From: an uncultured Lachnospiraceae bacterium
GTDB taxonomy: Bacteria; Bacillota; Clostridia; Lachnospirales; Lachnospiraceae
Assembly (NCBI GenBank): GCA_905235415.1
Contig: CAJOKX010000008.1
Span: forward strand, 1 to 55,425
Direction: 5' to 3'
Length of the DNA stretch: 55,425 nt
In this document: positions 34,559 to 43,069 of the stretch, piece by piece
How the letters are laid out: every line of letters starts with the position of its first letter
Numbering within the stretch: the first letter of the stretch is position 1
Program-made: the position numbers and the translations under genes
Notes under the pieces: model-generated
The model's database searches: none
Told to the model about the DNA's origin: nothing
The model's input: only the letters and a program-made list of their open reading frames with translations

Positions 34559-36190
34559 ATGAAGAAGAAACAGGTTCTTGTAGCGATGGCAGCAGGATGC
34601 GCTCTGATTCTTGCAGGCTGCAGCAGTTCCAAGAAAGAGACGGAGGCACCCGTACCGCAGAGAAAGGCTGAATCCGAGCAGGCGCAGGAGACGTCGGCCG
34701 CGGCAGAAACCGAAGTAGCTGCTGCTGAGACCGAGGCTGCCGCTGAAGCGGCTGTTGAGACGGAGGCTGCCATTGAAACGGCTGTTGAGACCGAGGCTGC
34801 CGCTGAAACCGCTGCGGAGACGGAGGCTGTCTTTGAAGTGACGGATGAGACGGAAGAGGCTGCAGACGTCGTACCGGAAACCGAGGAAGACTTTGAGATC
34901 ATCCTGGAGGATGAGAGCGAAGACGGATGGGAAACCGAGGACGACATCTGGGAGTACGTCTGGGAAACCGAGAGCGAGGGTGACTGGGACGCTTACTGGG
35001 ATACCGAGGATGAGGAAGACTGGGACGCTTACTGGGAAACCGAGAGCGAGTACGATGAGTTTGATTATACGGAAACCGAGCCGGAGATCATTCCGAGACC
35101 GGAGTACAATGTAGATGACTATCTCACGATCGAAGATGACGACTACAAGAATATCAAGGTCCAGGTTGCTCCGGCACAGCAGGTGACGGATGAAGAGATC
35201 CAGTCTGAGATCGATGATGCCTTCTATTATCTGGAAGACTATGACGACCTGGTTGTGAAGAAGAAGGAAGGAACTGTTGCGGAAGGCGACAATGTCAACA
35301 TCGATTATGTCGGCAAGAAGGACGGCGAGGAATTCGAGGGCGGTTCCGCTGAAGGCACCGATCTGGTGATCGGTTCCGGTACATTTATCCCGGGCTTTGA
35401 AGAAGGACTGATCGGCAAAGAGATCGGCAGCACGGTCGACCTGGATGTCACATTCCCGGAGAACTATGGCGTTGAGAATCTGAACGGAGCGCAGGTTGTG
35501 TTCACGGTCACGATCAATTATGTCACTGAGATTCCGGAGATTACGGATGAGATCGCGGAGAAGCTTTCCGACGGCGAATTCACAACCGTTGATGAATACA
35601 AAGAGTCCATCCGTGAAGAACTGCAGTCCTCTTATGATGACGAGTACAAGAGTTCCGTGACAAACGCTGTGGCCGCCACGCTGCTGAATATGTACAGCCC
35701 CGAAGAGCTTCCGCAGGCGAATATCGATTACACAAAGGATATGATCGTGGCGCAGTATATTGACCCGTATGCCGCTATGTATGGAATGAGTAAGGAAGAC
35801 TTCGTGGAAGCTGCCTACAGCATGACCTACGATGAGTTCGAAGCAGAGGAACTGATTCCGTCCGCAACGCAGTCCGTGGAGCGGGAAGTGATTCTGGAAG
35901 CGATTGCCGAGAAGGAAGGCATCACGATGACGGATGACGAACTTCAGGAAGTCCTGCAGGGGTATGCGGATCAGTATGGAATCGAAGTGGAAGAGCTTGT
36001 CTACGGCCAGGATATGGGGTATGTCCGCGCGAATGAGCTGGAGCTGAAGGTTATGAACTGGCTTACAGAGAATGCGGATGTCGAAGTGATCTATGAGTCT
36101 GAGGACTTCTCATTTACCGAGACAGAGGCGGAAGCTGCAGCAGAGACAGAGGCAGAGACTGCAGCGTCTGAGACGGAGAGCGAAGCGTAA
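34559..36190 (+). CDS. Exported FKBP-type PPIase / trigger-factor-like lipoprotein with Glu/Trp-rich linker
   Basis: Lipobox LILAGC; FKBP core VAEGDNVNIDYVGKKDGEEFEGGSAEGTDLVIGSGTFIPGFEEGLIGKEIGSTVDLDVTFPENYGVENLNGAQVVFTVTINYV; TF-C-like SurA region. Confidence 0.85.
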   Translation: MKKKQVLVAMAAGCALILAGCSSSKKETEAPVPQRKAESEQAQETSAAAETEVAAAETEAAAEAAVETEAAIETAVETEAAAETAAETEAVFEVTDETEEAADVVPETEEDFEIILEDESEDGWETEDDIWEYVWETESEGDWDAYWDTEDEEDWDAYWETESEYDEFDYTETEPEIIPRPEYNVDDYLTIEDDDYKNIKVQVAPAQQVTDEEIQSEIDDAFYYLEDYDDLVVKKKEGTVAEGDNVNIDYVGKKDGEEFEGGSAEGTDLVIGSGTFIPGFEEGLIGKEIGSTVDLDVTFPENYGVENLNGAQVVFTVTINYVTEIPEITDEIAEKLSDGEFTTVDEYKESIREELQSSYDDEYKSSVTNAVAATLLNMYSPEELPQANIDYTKDMIVAQYIDPYAAMYGMSKEDFVEAAYSMTYDEFEAEELIPSATQSVEREVILEAIAEKEGITMTDDELQEVLQGYADQYGIEVEELVYGQDMGYVRANELELKVMNWLTENADVEVIYESEDFSFTETEAEAAAETEAETAASETESEA

Positions 36191-36234
36191 GAGAGAGACT
36201 GCAGAAGGAAGTGGAGAAAAGGGGGACCCATGGC

Positions 36235-37050
36235 ATGATGAAAAAAATACCATCCGCACTTCTGATTTCTTCGGTGCTGTGCGGGATGCTTCTGATAAAC
36301 CCCATGGCCGGGGAGGCGGAAGAGGACGCGGATCTTCCCTCAGAACAGACGGAGCAGATCTCGACTGAAGCGATGGATGCGAAACAGGAAGATGCTCCCG
36401 TGAAGGTCGATGTTCCTGCGGCCAGACCGGACTATGACGCGTCCGACTATCTCAATGTCAGCGACGAAAAGTACAAGGATATCTCGTTCAGTATCTATCC
36501 GCCCGCAGATGACTCCGAAGAGGCACAGAATGCCTGGCAGACGGAAGTGGATACGGAGATTATGAAGCAGCTGTTCGGACTGTATCCGATCACGGAGTAT
36601 CCGGAAGATCTTCTGAATTATGTTTCGGGGAGCCTGGTACAGACCTATCAGCAGTATGCGGACATGTACGGGATCGACTTCTCCTCCTTCCTCCAGACCT
36701 ATCTGAAGGTGGATCAGGATACATTCATGCAGCAGGTGCAGAGCGCCGCGCAGCAGACGCTGAAGGAGGAGATGCTCCTGAAAGCGGTTGCGGAGCACGA
36801 GAACCTGACCGTCTCTGACAGCGAATATGACAAAGGCTGCGAGGCATATGCCGCTATGTACGGATATGATTCCGCGGATGCGCTCAGGCAGGTGGTTGAT
36901 GAAGAAACCATCCGGATCAGCCTTCTCATGGATAAGACGTTTGAGTACCTTGAGAAGACGGTTCAGATCGACCTGATCATCGAAACCGAGACCGAGAGTG
37001 AACTGGCAGGCATGACGGAAGCCGAGACGGAGGCAGAGACAGAAGCATAA
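36235..37050 (+). CDS. Exported trigger-factor C-domain-like protein lacking the FKBP domain
   Basis: Signal sequence MMKKIPSALLISSVLCGMLLINPMAGEAEE; YPEDLLNYVSGSLVQTYQQYADMYGIDFSSFLQTYLKVDQDTFMQQVQSAAQQTLKEEMLLKAVAEHENLTVSDSEY parallels the C-domain of the upstream gene; same TEAETEAETEA tail. Confidence 0.75.
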   Translation: MMKKIPSALLISSVLCGMLLINPMAGEAEEDADLPSEQTEQISTEAMDAKQEDAPVKVDVPAARPDYDASDYLNVSDEKYKDISFSIYPPADDSEEAQNAWQTEVDTEIMKQLFGLYPITEYPEDLLNYVSGSLVQTYQQYADMYGIDFSSFLQTYLKVDQDTFMQQVQSAAQQTLKEEMLLKAVAEHENLTVSDSEYDKGCEAYAAMYGYDSADALRQVVDEETIRISLLMDKTFEYLEKTVQIDLIIETETESELAGMTEAETEAETEA

Positions 37051-37169
37051 GGAAGAGCGGCCGGAGGCGGCCGGTTTCGATACGGAAGTTTCTGCTTAAA
37101 AGAATGATTTGAAAAGACAGGGTTCCTGCGGGATGTGCAGGGGCCCTGTTTTATGTTGGTGCATCTGGC

Positions 37170-37274
37170 GGACGCTCCATTCTATTCGTCGAACGCTCCA
37201 TTGTTGACGGTGGACGCTCTGTTTTGCACGGCGGCCTCTCTATTTCGCGCGGCGGACTCTCCATTTTAACTTTG
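37170..37274. repeat. 21-bp degenerate tandem repeat, about 5 units
   Basis: ggacgctccattctattcgtc / gaacgctccattgttgacggt / ggacgctctgttttgcacggc / ggcctctctatttcgcgcggc / ggactctccattttaac. Confidence 0.82.
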
Positions 37275-37345
37275 CCTTGTGCATGAATATCGTGTAAAAT
37301 GAATCTAAGACTTGTTTAACCACATGCTGTATGCAGGAGGCTGTT

Positions 37346-38314
37346 ATGGGAAAAACGTATGATGTAGTAGGACTTGGAGAACTGCTGATCGATTTCACGG
37401 AGACCGGACTCAGCGCGCAGGGCAATCCTCTTCTGGAGGTGAATCCCGGCGGCGCCCCGGGCAATGTGCTGTCGATGCTTCAGAATTACGGAGAAAAAAC
37501 CGCTTTTATCGGGAAGGTGGGCGATGACATGTTCGGCCGGATCCTTCTGGAAGCGGTCGGCGGCTGCGGGATCGATACAAAGGGGATCCTGGTGGATAAG
37601 GAAGTGCATACGACGCTTGCCTTCGTTCACACGTATGAAGACGGAGACCGCGACTTTTCATTCTACCGCAATCCCGGTGCGGATATGATGCTCAGCAAAG
37701 ATGAGGTGAACACGGATCTGATCAGGGATGCAAAGGTATTCCATTTCGGAACGCTTTCTTCGACCGATCCGGTGGTGAGAGAGGCAACGAGATATGCGAT
37801 CGATGTTGCGAAGGACTCCGGCGCAGTCATCTCATTTGATCCGAACCTCAGAGAACCGCTGTGGAGGTCGCTGGACGACGCGAAGAGAGAGATCGCATAC
37901 GGCCTCGGGAAGTGCGACCTTCTGAAGATTTCCGACAATGAGGTCGAGTTTATGTGCGGAACCGATGACTATGACAAGGGCGCGCAGATGCTGATCGATC
38001 AGTATCAGATTCCGCTTGTTCTGGTCACCCTGGGCAAGGAAGGCAGCCGGGCATACTATAAGGGCATGCGCCTGGAGGAGAAGCCTTTCCTGACGGATAA
38101 GACGATCGAGACGACCGGAGCCGGCGACACCTTCTGCGCAAGCTCGATTCATTATGTGCTGAAGTACGGTCTGGACAATCTGACAGAAGAGAATCTGAGA
38201 GAGCTGCTGGTCTACGCAAACGCAGCCGCATCCATTATCACAACCCGCAAGGGGGCGCTGAGAGTGATGCCGAAGCTGGAAGAAGTGGAAGCGCTGGCTG
38301 CAACGCGTCTGTAA
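37346..38314 (+). CDS. Fructokinase (PfkB family)
   Basis: VVGLGELLIDFTETG, NPGGAPGNVLSMLQNYGEKTAFIGKVGDDMFG, FYRNPGADMML, ETTGAGDTFCAS; aggagg SD. Confidence 0.9.
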   Translation: MGKTYDVVGLGELLIDFTETGLSAQGNPLLEVNPGGAPGNVLSMLQNYGEKTAFIGKVGDDMFGRILLEAVGGCGIDTKGILVDKEVHTTLAFVHTYEDGDRDFSFYRNPGADMMLSKDEVNTDLIRDAKVFHFGTLSSTDPVVREATRYAIDVAKDSGAVISFDPNLREPLWRSLDDAKREIAYGLGKCDLLKISDNEVEFMCGTDDYDKGAQMLIDQYQIPLVLVTLGKEGSRAYYKGMRLEEKPFLTDKTIETTGAGDTFCASSIHYVLKYGLDNLTEENLRELLVYANAAASIITTRKGALRVMPKLEEVEALAATRL

Positions 38315-38350
38315 GAAATCCGAAACTGTTCCGGAACCATTCCGGACTCC

Positions 38351-38382
38351 AGGCCCCGGGCGATCTGCCCGGGGTCTTTTTG
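38351..38382 (+). terminator. Rho-independent terminator after fructokinase
   Basis: GGCCCCGGGC GATCT GCCCGGGGTC TTTTT. Confidence 0.85.
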
Positions 38383-38464
38383 AGGATAAGTGTGTTATGT
38401 TATTCAGCTCCAGTTTTCGATTCTCAGATGACTGACTCTGCAGAATTGGTGTCAAGCATATGTT

Positions 38465-38704
38465 TCATAGCTCTTCACGCTCCTGTACCATATCCGCTGT
38501 CCATCCGTCAGTCATAAAATCGTCTGAGAACATATCTATTGCCTTCACAAAAGAATCCCATTTATTCTGCTTGGGAAGCAAAATCACAATATCACCAATC
38601 TTGTTCACCAGCACCTCATCTGATGAAAAATGACACTCCTCAGGAAGCCTGATTGACTGACAATTTCCATTTTTAAAAACCTTTGCAGTCATCATATTGA
38701 TCAC
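38465..38704 (-). CDS. VapB/AbrB-fold antitoxin-like protein (orphan)
   Basis: MMTAKVFKNGNCQSIRLPEECHFSSDEVLVNKIGDIVILLPKQNKWDSF matches the VapB MTAKVFKNGNSQAIRLP pattern. Confidence 0.8.
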   Translation of the reverse strand: MINMMTAKVFKNGNCQSIRLPEECHFSSDEVLVNKIGDIVILLPKQNKWDSFVKAIDMFSDDFMTDGWTADMVQEREEL

Positions 38705-38863
38705 CTCCTCAGATAGTATATATACGATTATATAACCTGATCAAGAAACTTCACAGAACAAGGCGAGAACATGGTGAAAGTACATTGTTACTGACTTCCG
38801 CGCAATAGGGATGGACGAGTCTTGATATTCCTATGCCGCGCCCGGCAGGCAGTCTGAAAATAA

Positions 38864-38890
38864 TTAGCACTCACCTCTTTACAGTGCTAA
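38864..38890. promoter_or_regulatory. CIRCE element (HrcA operator), one mismatch in right arm
   Basis: TTAGCACTC-N9-CAGTGCTAA (consensus TTAGCACTC-N9-GAGTGCTAA). Confidence 0.9.
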
Positions 38891-38906
38891 CAACGTGTGC
38901 TATAAC
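38878..38906 (+). promoter_or_regulatory. clpB promoter overlapped by CIRCE
   Basis: TTTACA (38878-38883), 17 nt spacer, TATAAC (38901-38906). Confidence 0.7.
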
Positions 38907-39036
38907 AGATTCAGAGGCTTAAATCCCCTGATTTGGAAAATGGATGCAGGCGCAGTTGTGTGCATCCGGGTATCGGCCTCATCATAAAACAGGATGGATA
39001 TGAGATGGATATCTTTCCGGAATAGGAGGATAGCAC

Positions 39037-41622
39037 ATGAATATACAGAAATTCACACAGAAATCAATTGAAGCGGTCAATATGCTCGAGAAGGTTGCGT
39101 CGGAGTACGGCAACCAGGAGATCGAGCAGGAACATCTGCTGTACGCGCTGATTCATCAGGATGACTCACTGACGGCAAGACTGATCGAGAAGATGGGCAT
39201 CCAGAAGGAGTATTTTGACAATGCGCTGGAGAGTGCGCTGAACAGGAGACCCAAGGTTTCGGGGGCGGGTCAGCCTTATGTCGGACAGTATCTGAATAAG
39301 TCGCTGATCAATGCCGAGGATGAGGCGAAGAAGATGGGAGACGAGTATGTCTCTGTCGAGCATCTTTTCCTGTCCATTCTGGACTACGCGTCGCCTTCCA
39401 TGAGTTCCTTCCTGAAGGAGTTCGGAATCACAAGGGAGCGGTTCCTCCAGGTTCTGTCTACCGTCAGGGGGAATCAGAACGTGACGACGGACACGCCGGA
39501 GGACACGTATGATTCGCTGAATAAGTACGGAACCGAACTCGTACAGAAGGCAAGAGAGCAGAAGATGGATCCGATCATCGGAAGGGATGAGGAGATCCGC
39601 AATGTCATCCGGATCCTCTCCAGGAAGTCGAAGAACAATCCGGTGCTGATCGGCGAACCGGGCGTCGGCAAGACGGCGGTGGTCGAGGGGCTTGCCCAGA
39701 GGATCGCGAAGGGGGATGTCCCGGAAGCGCTGAAGGACAAGAAGGTATTCTCCCTGGATATGGGGGCTCTGGTGGCCGGCGCCAAGTACAGAGGCGAGTT
39801 TGAGGAAAGGCTCAAGGCGGTTCTGCAGGAGGTGTCCAGGAGCGACGGGCAGATCCTGCTCTTTATCGATGAACTGCATCTGATTGTAGGGGCCGGGAAG
39901 ACCGACGGCGCCATGGATGCGGGCAATATGCTCAAGCCTATGCTTGCCAGAGGGGAGCTGCACTGCATCGGCGCCACGACGCTGGATGAGTACAGAAAAT
40001 ACATTGAGAAGGACGCCGCGCTTGCGAGAAGATTCCAGCCTGTCATGGTGGACGAGCCGACCGTCGAGGATACCATCTCGATCCTGCGGGGGCTCAAGGA
40101 GCGCTATGAAGTCTATCACGGCGTCAAGATCACGGACAGTGCGCTGGTTGCGGCGGCTACGCTGTCTCACAGATATATCACAGACCGCTTCCTTCCGGAC
40201 AAGGCCATTGACCTGGTGGATGAAGCGTGTGCCCAGATCAAGACAGAACTGGACTCGATGCCTGCCGAACTGGATGAACTGAACCGCAGGATCATGCAGC
40301 TGCAGATTGAAGAGACAGCACTGAAAAAAGAGACGGATGCTGCATCAAAGGAGCGTCTGGAGAATCTTCAGAAAGAACTGGCCGATCTCAGTGAACAGTT
40401 TTCAGCCCGGAAGGCACAGTGGGACAATGAAAAGAATGCGGTCAACAATCTCAGTGTCCTGCGTGAACAGATCGATGAGATCAACCGGCAGATCGAATCC
40501 GCCAAGCAGAAGAGCGACCTGAACGAAGCGGCAAGGCTCCAGTACGGAGAACTTCCGCGTCTGCAGCAGCAGCTTGCGGAAGAAGAGGAGATTCTTAAGA
40601 AAAAAGATCTCTCCCTTGTGCACGAGGCGGTGGGTGAGGAGGAGATTGCCCGGGTGGTCAGCCGCTGGACCGGGATCCCGGTCGCCAAGCTGAATGAAGG
40701 CGAGCGTCAGAAGATCCTGGCTCTGGGAAGCAAACTCCATGAGAGAGTTGTGGGACAGGATGAGGCGGTGGACCGGACCGTGGATGCGATTCTCAGATCC
40801 AAGGCCGGCATCCAGGATCCGTCAAGACCCATCGGATCTTTCCTGTTCCTTGGGCCGACCGGCGTGGGCAAGACCGAACTTGCCAAGGCGCTGGCCCAGA
40901 ACCTGTTTGACGATGAGAACAACATGGTCCGGATCGATATGAGTGAATATATGGAGAAGTTCTCCGTATCCAGACTCATCGGAGCGCCTCCCGGATATGT
41001 CGGATACGATGAAGGCGGACAGCTGACGGAAGCAGTCAGGCGCAGACCGTACTGCGTGGTGCTGTTTGATGAGATCGAGAAGGCACATCCGGACGTGTTC
41101 AACATCCTTCTGCAGGTGCTGGACGACGGAAGGATCACGGATTCACAGGGACGGACCGTGGACTTCAAGAATACCATCCTGATTATGACTTCCAACATAG
41201 GGTCACAGTATCTTCTGGAAGGGATTCAGGAGGACGGGCAGATCAGTGAGGAAGCGGCCGGCGCAGTGCAGGCAGACCTGAAAGCGCATTTCCGTCCGGA
41301 GTTTTTGAACAGGCTGGATGAGATCATTCTGTTCCATCCGCTTGGAAGGGATGATATCGGGCAGATTGTCGATCTGCAGATCGACCGGCTGAACGAGCGG
41401 CTCGCTGCACAGCAGCTCAGGATCCGTCTGACGCAGGCTGCGAAGGATGCCATCGTGGAAGGCGGCTATGATCCGGCGTTTGGCGCAAGACCGCTCAGGC
41501 GCTATATTCAGAAGAATGTAGAAACGCTTGCGGCCAGAAAGATCCTGTCAGGAGAGGTCATGCCGGGACAGACGATCGTGATCGACGATGTGGACGGCGA
41601 ACTGACAGCCGCAGCGGAATAA
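39037..41622 (+). CDS. clpB: ATP-dependent chaperone ClpB
   Basis: Clp_N repeats; [18 protein letters not shown] and [15 protein letters not shown] Walker A motifs; coiled-coil M domain; [24 protein letters not shown]. Confidence 0.97.
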   Translation: MNIQKFTQKSIEAVNMLEKVASEYGNQEIEQEHLLYALIHQDDSLTARLIEKMGIQKEYFDNALESALNRRPKVSGAGQPYVGQYLNKSLINAEDEAKKMGDEYVSVEHLFLSILDYASPSMSSFLKEFGITRERFLQVLSTVRGNQNVTTDTPEDTYDSLNKYGTELVQKAREQKMDPIIGRDEEIRNVIRILSRKSKNNPVLIGEPGVGKTAVVEGLAQRIAKGDVPEALKDKKVFSLDMGALVAGAKYRGEFEERLKAVLQEVSRSDGQILLFIDELHLIVGAGKTDGAMDAGNMLKPMLARGELHCIGATTLDEYRKYIEKDAALARRFQPVMVDEPTVEDTISILRGLKERYEVYHGVKITDSALVAAATLSHRYITDRFLPDKAIDLVDEACAQIKTELDSMPAELDELNRRIMQLQIEETALKKETDAASKERLENLQKELADLSEQFSARKAQWDNEKNAVNNLSVLREQIDEINRQIESAKQKSDLNEAARLQYGELPRLQQQLAEEEEILKKKDLSLVHEAVGEEEIARVVSRWTGIPVAKLNEGERQKILALGSKLHERVVGQDEAVDRTVDAILRSKAGIQDPSRPIGSFLFLGPTGVGKTELAKALAQNLFDDENNMVRIDMSEYMEKFSVSRLIGAPPGYVGYDEGGQLTEAVRRRPYCVVLFDEIEKAHPDVFNILLQVLDDGRITDSQGRTVDFKNTILIMTSNIGSQYLLEGIQEDGQISEEAAGAVQADLKAHFRPEFLNRLDEIILFHPLGRDDIGQIVDLQIDRLNERLAAQQLRIRLTQAAKDAIVEGGYDPAFGARPLRRYIQKNVETLAARKILSGEVMPGQTIVIDDVDGELTAAAE

Positions 41623-41654
41623 AGAGTGTTGGAAACCGATATTGCAGGAATCCG

Positions 41655-41693
41655 GAAGCCGGGACAGACGGTATGTGTCTGCCCGGCTTTTTC
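41655..41693 (+). terminator. Rho-independent terminator after clpB
   Basis: AAGCCGGGACAGAC...GTCTGCCCGGCTTTTT. Confidence 0.85.
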
Positions 41694-41721
41694 TGCCTGT
41701 TCGTCATAGAAACATCTTATA

Positions 41722-41750
41722 TTGACGCGGACGCAGGAGGATGTTACCAT
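41722..41750 (+). promoter_or_regulatory. Promoter of LacI-family gene
   Basis: TTGACG-17-TACCAT. Confidence 0.55.
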
Positions 41751-41752
41751 AA

Positions 41753-41766
41753 GTTTAGCGCTTAAC
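41753..41766. promoter_or_regulatory. Putative LacI-family operator (autoregulatory)
   Basis: GTTTAGCGCTTAAC; 11/14 identical to 42984-42997. Confidence 0.65.
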
Positions 41767-41775
41767 ATGTTCACA

Positions 41776-41839
41776 TAAGCGCCCGAAGAGGGAGAATGAT
41801 GGCGACTTAAGCGGCCGGAGAGGGAGAACGATGGCGACT
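41776..41839. repeat. 32-bp tandem duplication covering RBS and start codon of the LacI gene
   Basis: TAAGCGCCCGAAGAGGGAGAATGATGGCGACT followed by TAAGCGGCCGGAGAGGGAGAACGATGGCGACT. Confidence 0.92.
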
Positions 41840-42820
41840 TTGAAAGATGTTGCGCGGGAGGCCGGACTGTCCGTCGGGACTGTTTCCCGCGTTCTGAATA
41901 ACCGGGGATATATCAGCGATGAGACCCGGGAGAGCGTGCAGCGGGCAATGGCCAGGCTGAATTATCAGCCCAATGAGATGGCGCGCTCTCTGTCCAGGAA
42001 AAAGAGCAGTATGATCGGCGTGATCGTTCCGAACATCGATCATCCGTATTTCGCGAAACTGATCAGCTGCCTGGATGCGTCCGCCCGCAGGCAGGGATAT
42101 GAGATCCTGCTCTTTGCTTCGCATGGAAAGGCGGAGCGGGAAGAAGAGTACGTCAGGCTGTGCTCCAGCAACAGGGTGGCAGGGCTGATCCTGTGCTCCG
42201 GCGATTTCAGCACAACAAAGCTCAGGGATCTGGGACTTCCCGTGATTGCCTATGAGCTGTTTGCCGATGACTCGGACGCGGCTATGGAGTGTGACAACTA
42301 CGAGGGCGGCGTTCTGGCGGCGCAGGAACTGATCCAGGCAGGATGCAGGAAGATTCTGAGCATCAGCGGCGCCGGGCCTGTCAATATGCCGGCAGACGCA
42401 AGGAGCGAAGGATTTCTGGAAACCTGCAGGGCAAGTGAAGGCGTGGAAGCGTACAACCGGGTGTGCAAAGCCGAGAGAATCCGTGATCTTGACTACATGC
42501 CGGAAATTAATGCATTTCTGGATGAGTTTCCGGATGCGGACGGAATCTTTGCCGGATCGGATGTGATCGCGGCGATGGTGCTGAAATCGCTTCGGGCAAG
42601 ATCCAGAAAGGTTCCCGAGGATGTGAAGGTTTTGGGATATGATGACGTCATGCTCGCGGAGCTGACGGATCCGTCGCTGACAACGATCCACCAGCCGGTC
42701 GCGGAGATGGCGGACGCCTGCATGCAGTTTATCAGCAGGGCCGCGAAGGGGGAGAGCATACCGGTCAGGACAACCTTCCACGTCCGGCTGACGCGCAGAG
42801 AATCCACGGCCACAGGATGA
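41831..42820 (+). CDS. LacI family transcriptional regulator (sucrose/fructan operon-type)
   Basis: MATLKDVAREAGLSVGTVSRVLNNRGYISDETRESVQRAMARLNYQPNEMARSLSRKKS. Confidence 0.95.
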   Translation: MATLKDVAREAGLSVGTVSRVLNNRGYISDETRESVQRAMARLNYQPNEMARSLSRKKSSMIGVIVPNIDHPYFAKLISCLDASARRQGYEILLFASHGKAEREEEYVRLCSSNRVAGLILCSGDFSTTKLRDLGLPVIAYELFADDSDAAMECDNYEGGVLAAQELIQAGCRKILSISGAGPVNMPADARSEGFLETCRASEGVEAYNRVCKAERIRDLDYMPEINAFLDEFPDADGIFAGSDVIAAMVLKSLRARSRKVPEDVKVLGYDDVMLAELTDPSLTTIHQPVAEMADACMQFISRAAKGESIPVRTTFHVRLTRRESTATG

Positions 42821-42890
42821 TACGCATCCGGGAGCTTTCCTGCGGGGGAAAATGTATCAGAGAGAGAAGAAAAGAGCGGTTACCACGAAG

Positions 42891-42918
42891 AAGAGACGTC
42901 GTTGCACGTCTCTTTTTT
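42891..42918 (+). terminator. Rho-independent terminator after LacI gene
   Basis: AAGAGACGTCGTTGCACGTCTCTTTTTT. Confidence 0.85.
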
Positions 42919-42983
42919 AAGGATAGTGCACAATAAAAGGTTAAATAAATTGTAAATTACAACCAAAAATGCAGATCAAACAT

Positions 42984-42997
42984 GTTAAGCGGTTGAC
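42984..42997. promoter_or_regulatory. Putative LacI-family operator overlapping -35 of transporter operon
   Basis: GTTAAGCGGTTGAC, overlapping -35 TTGACA at 42993-42998. Confidence 0.65.
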
Positions 42998-43021
42998 ATA
43001 TTTCGGGCAGGATGCTACATT
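42993..43021 (+). promoter_or_regulatory. Promoter of GH32/ABC operon
   Basis: TTGACA-17-TACATT. Confidence 0.65.
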
Positions 43022-43069
43022 GAAGATAGCTATTCAATCGAATCCATATTTCTAAGGAGGAAATGTGCA

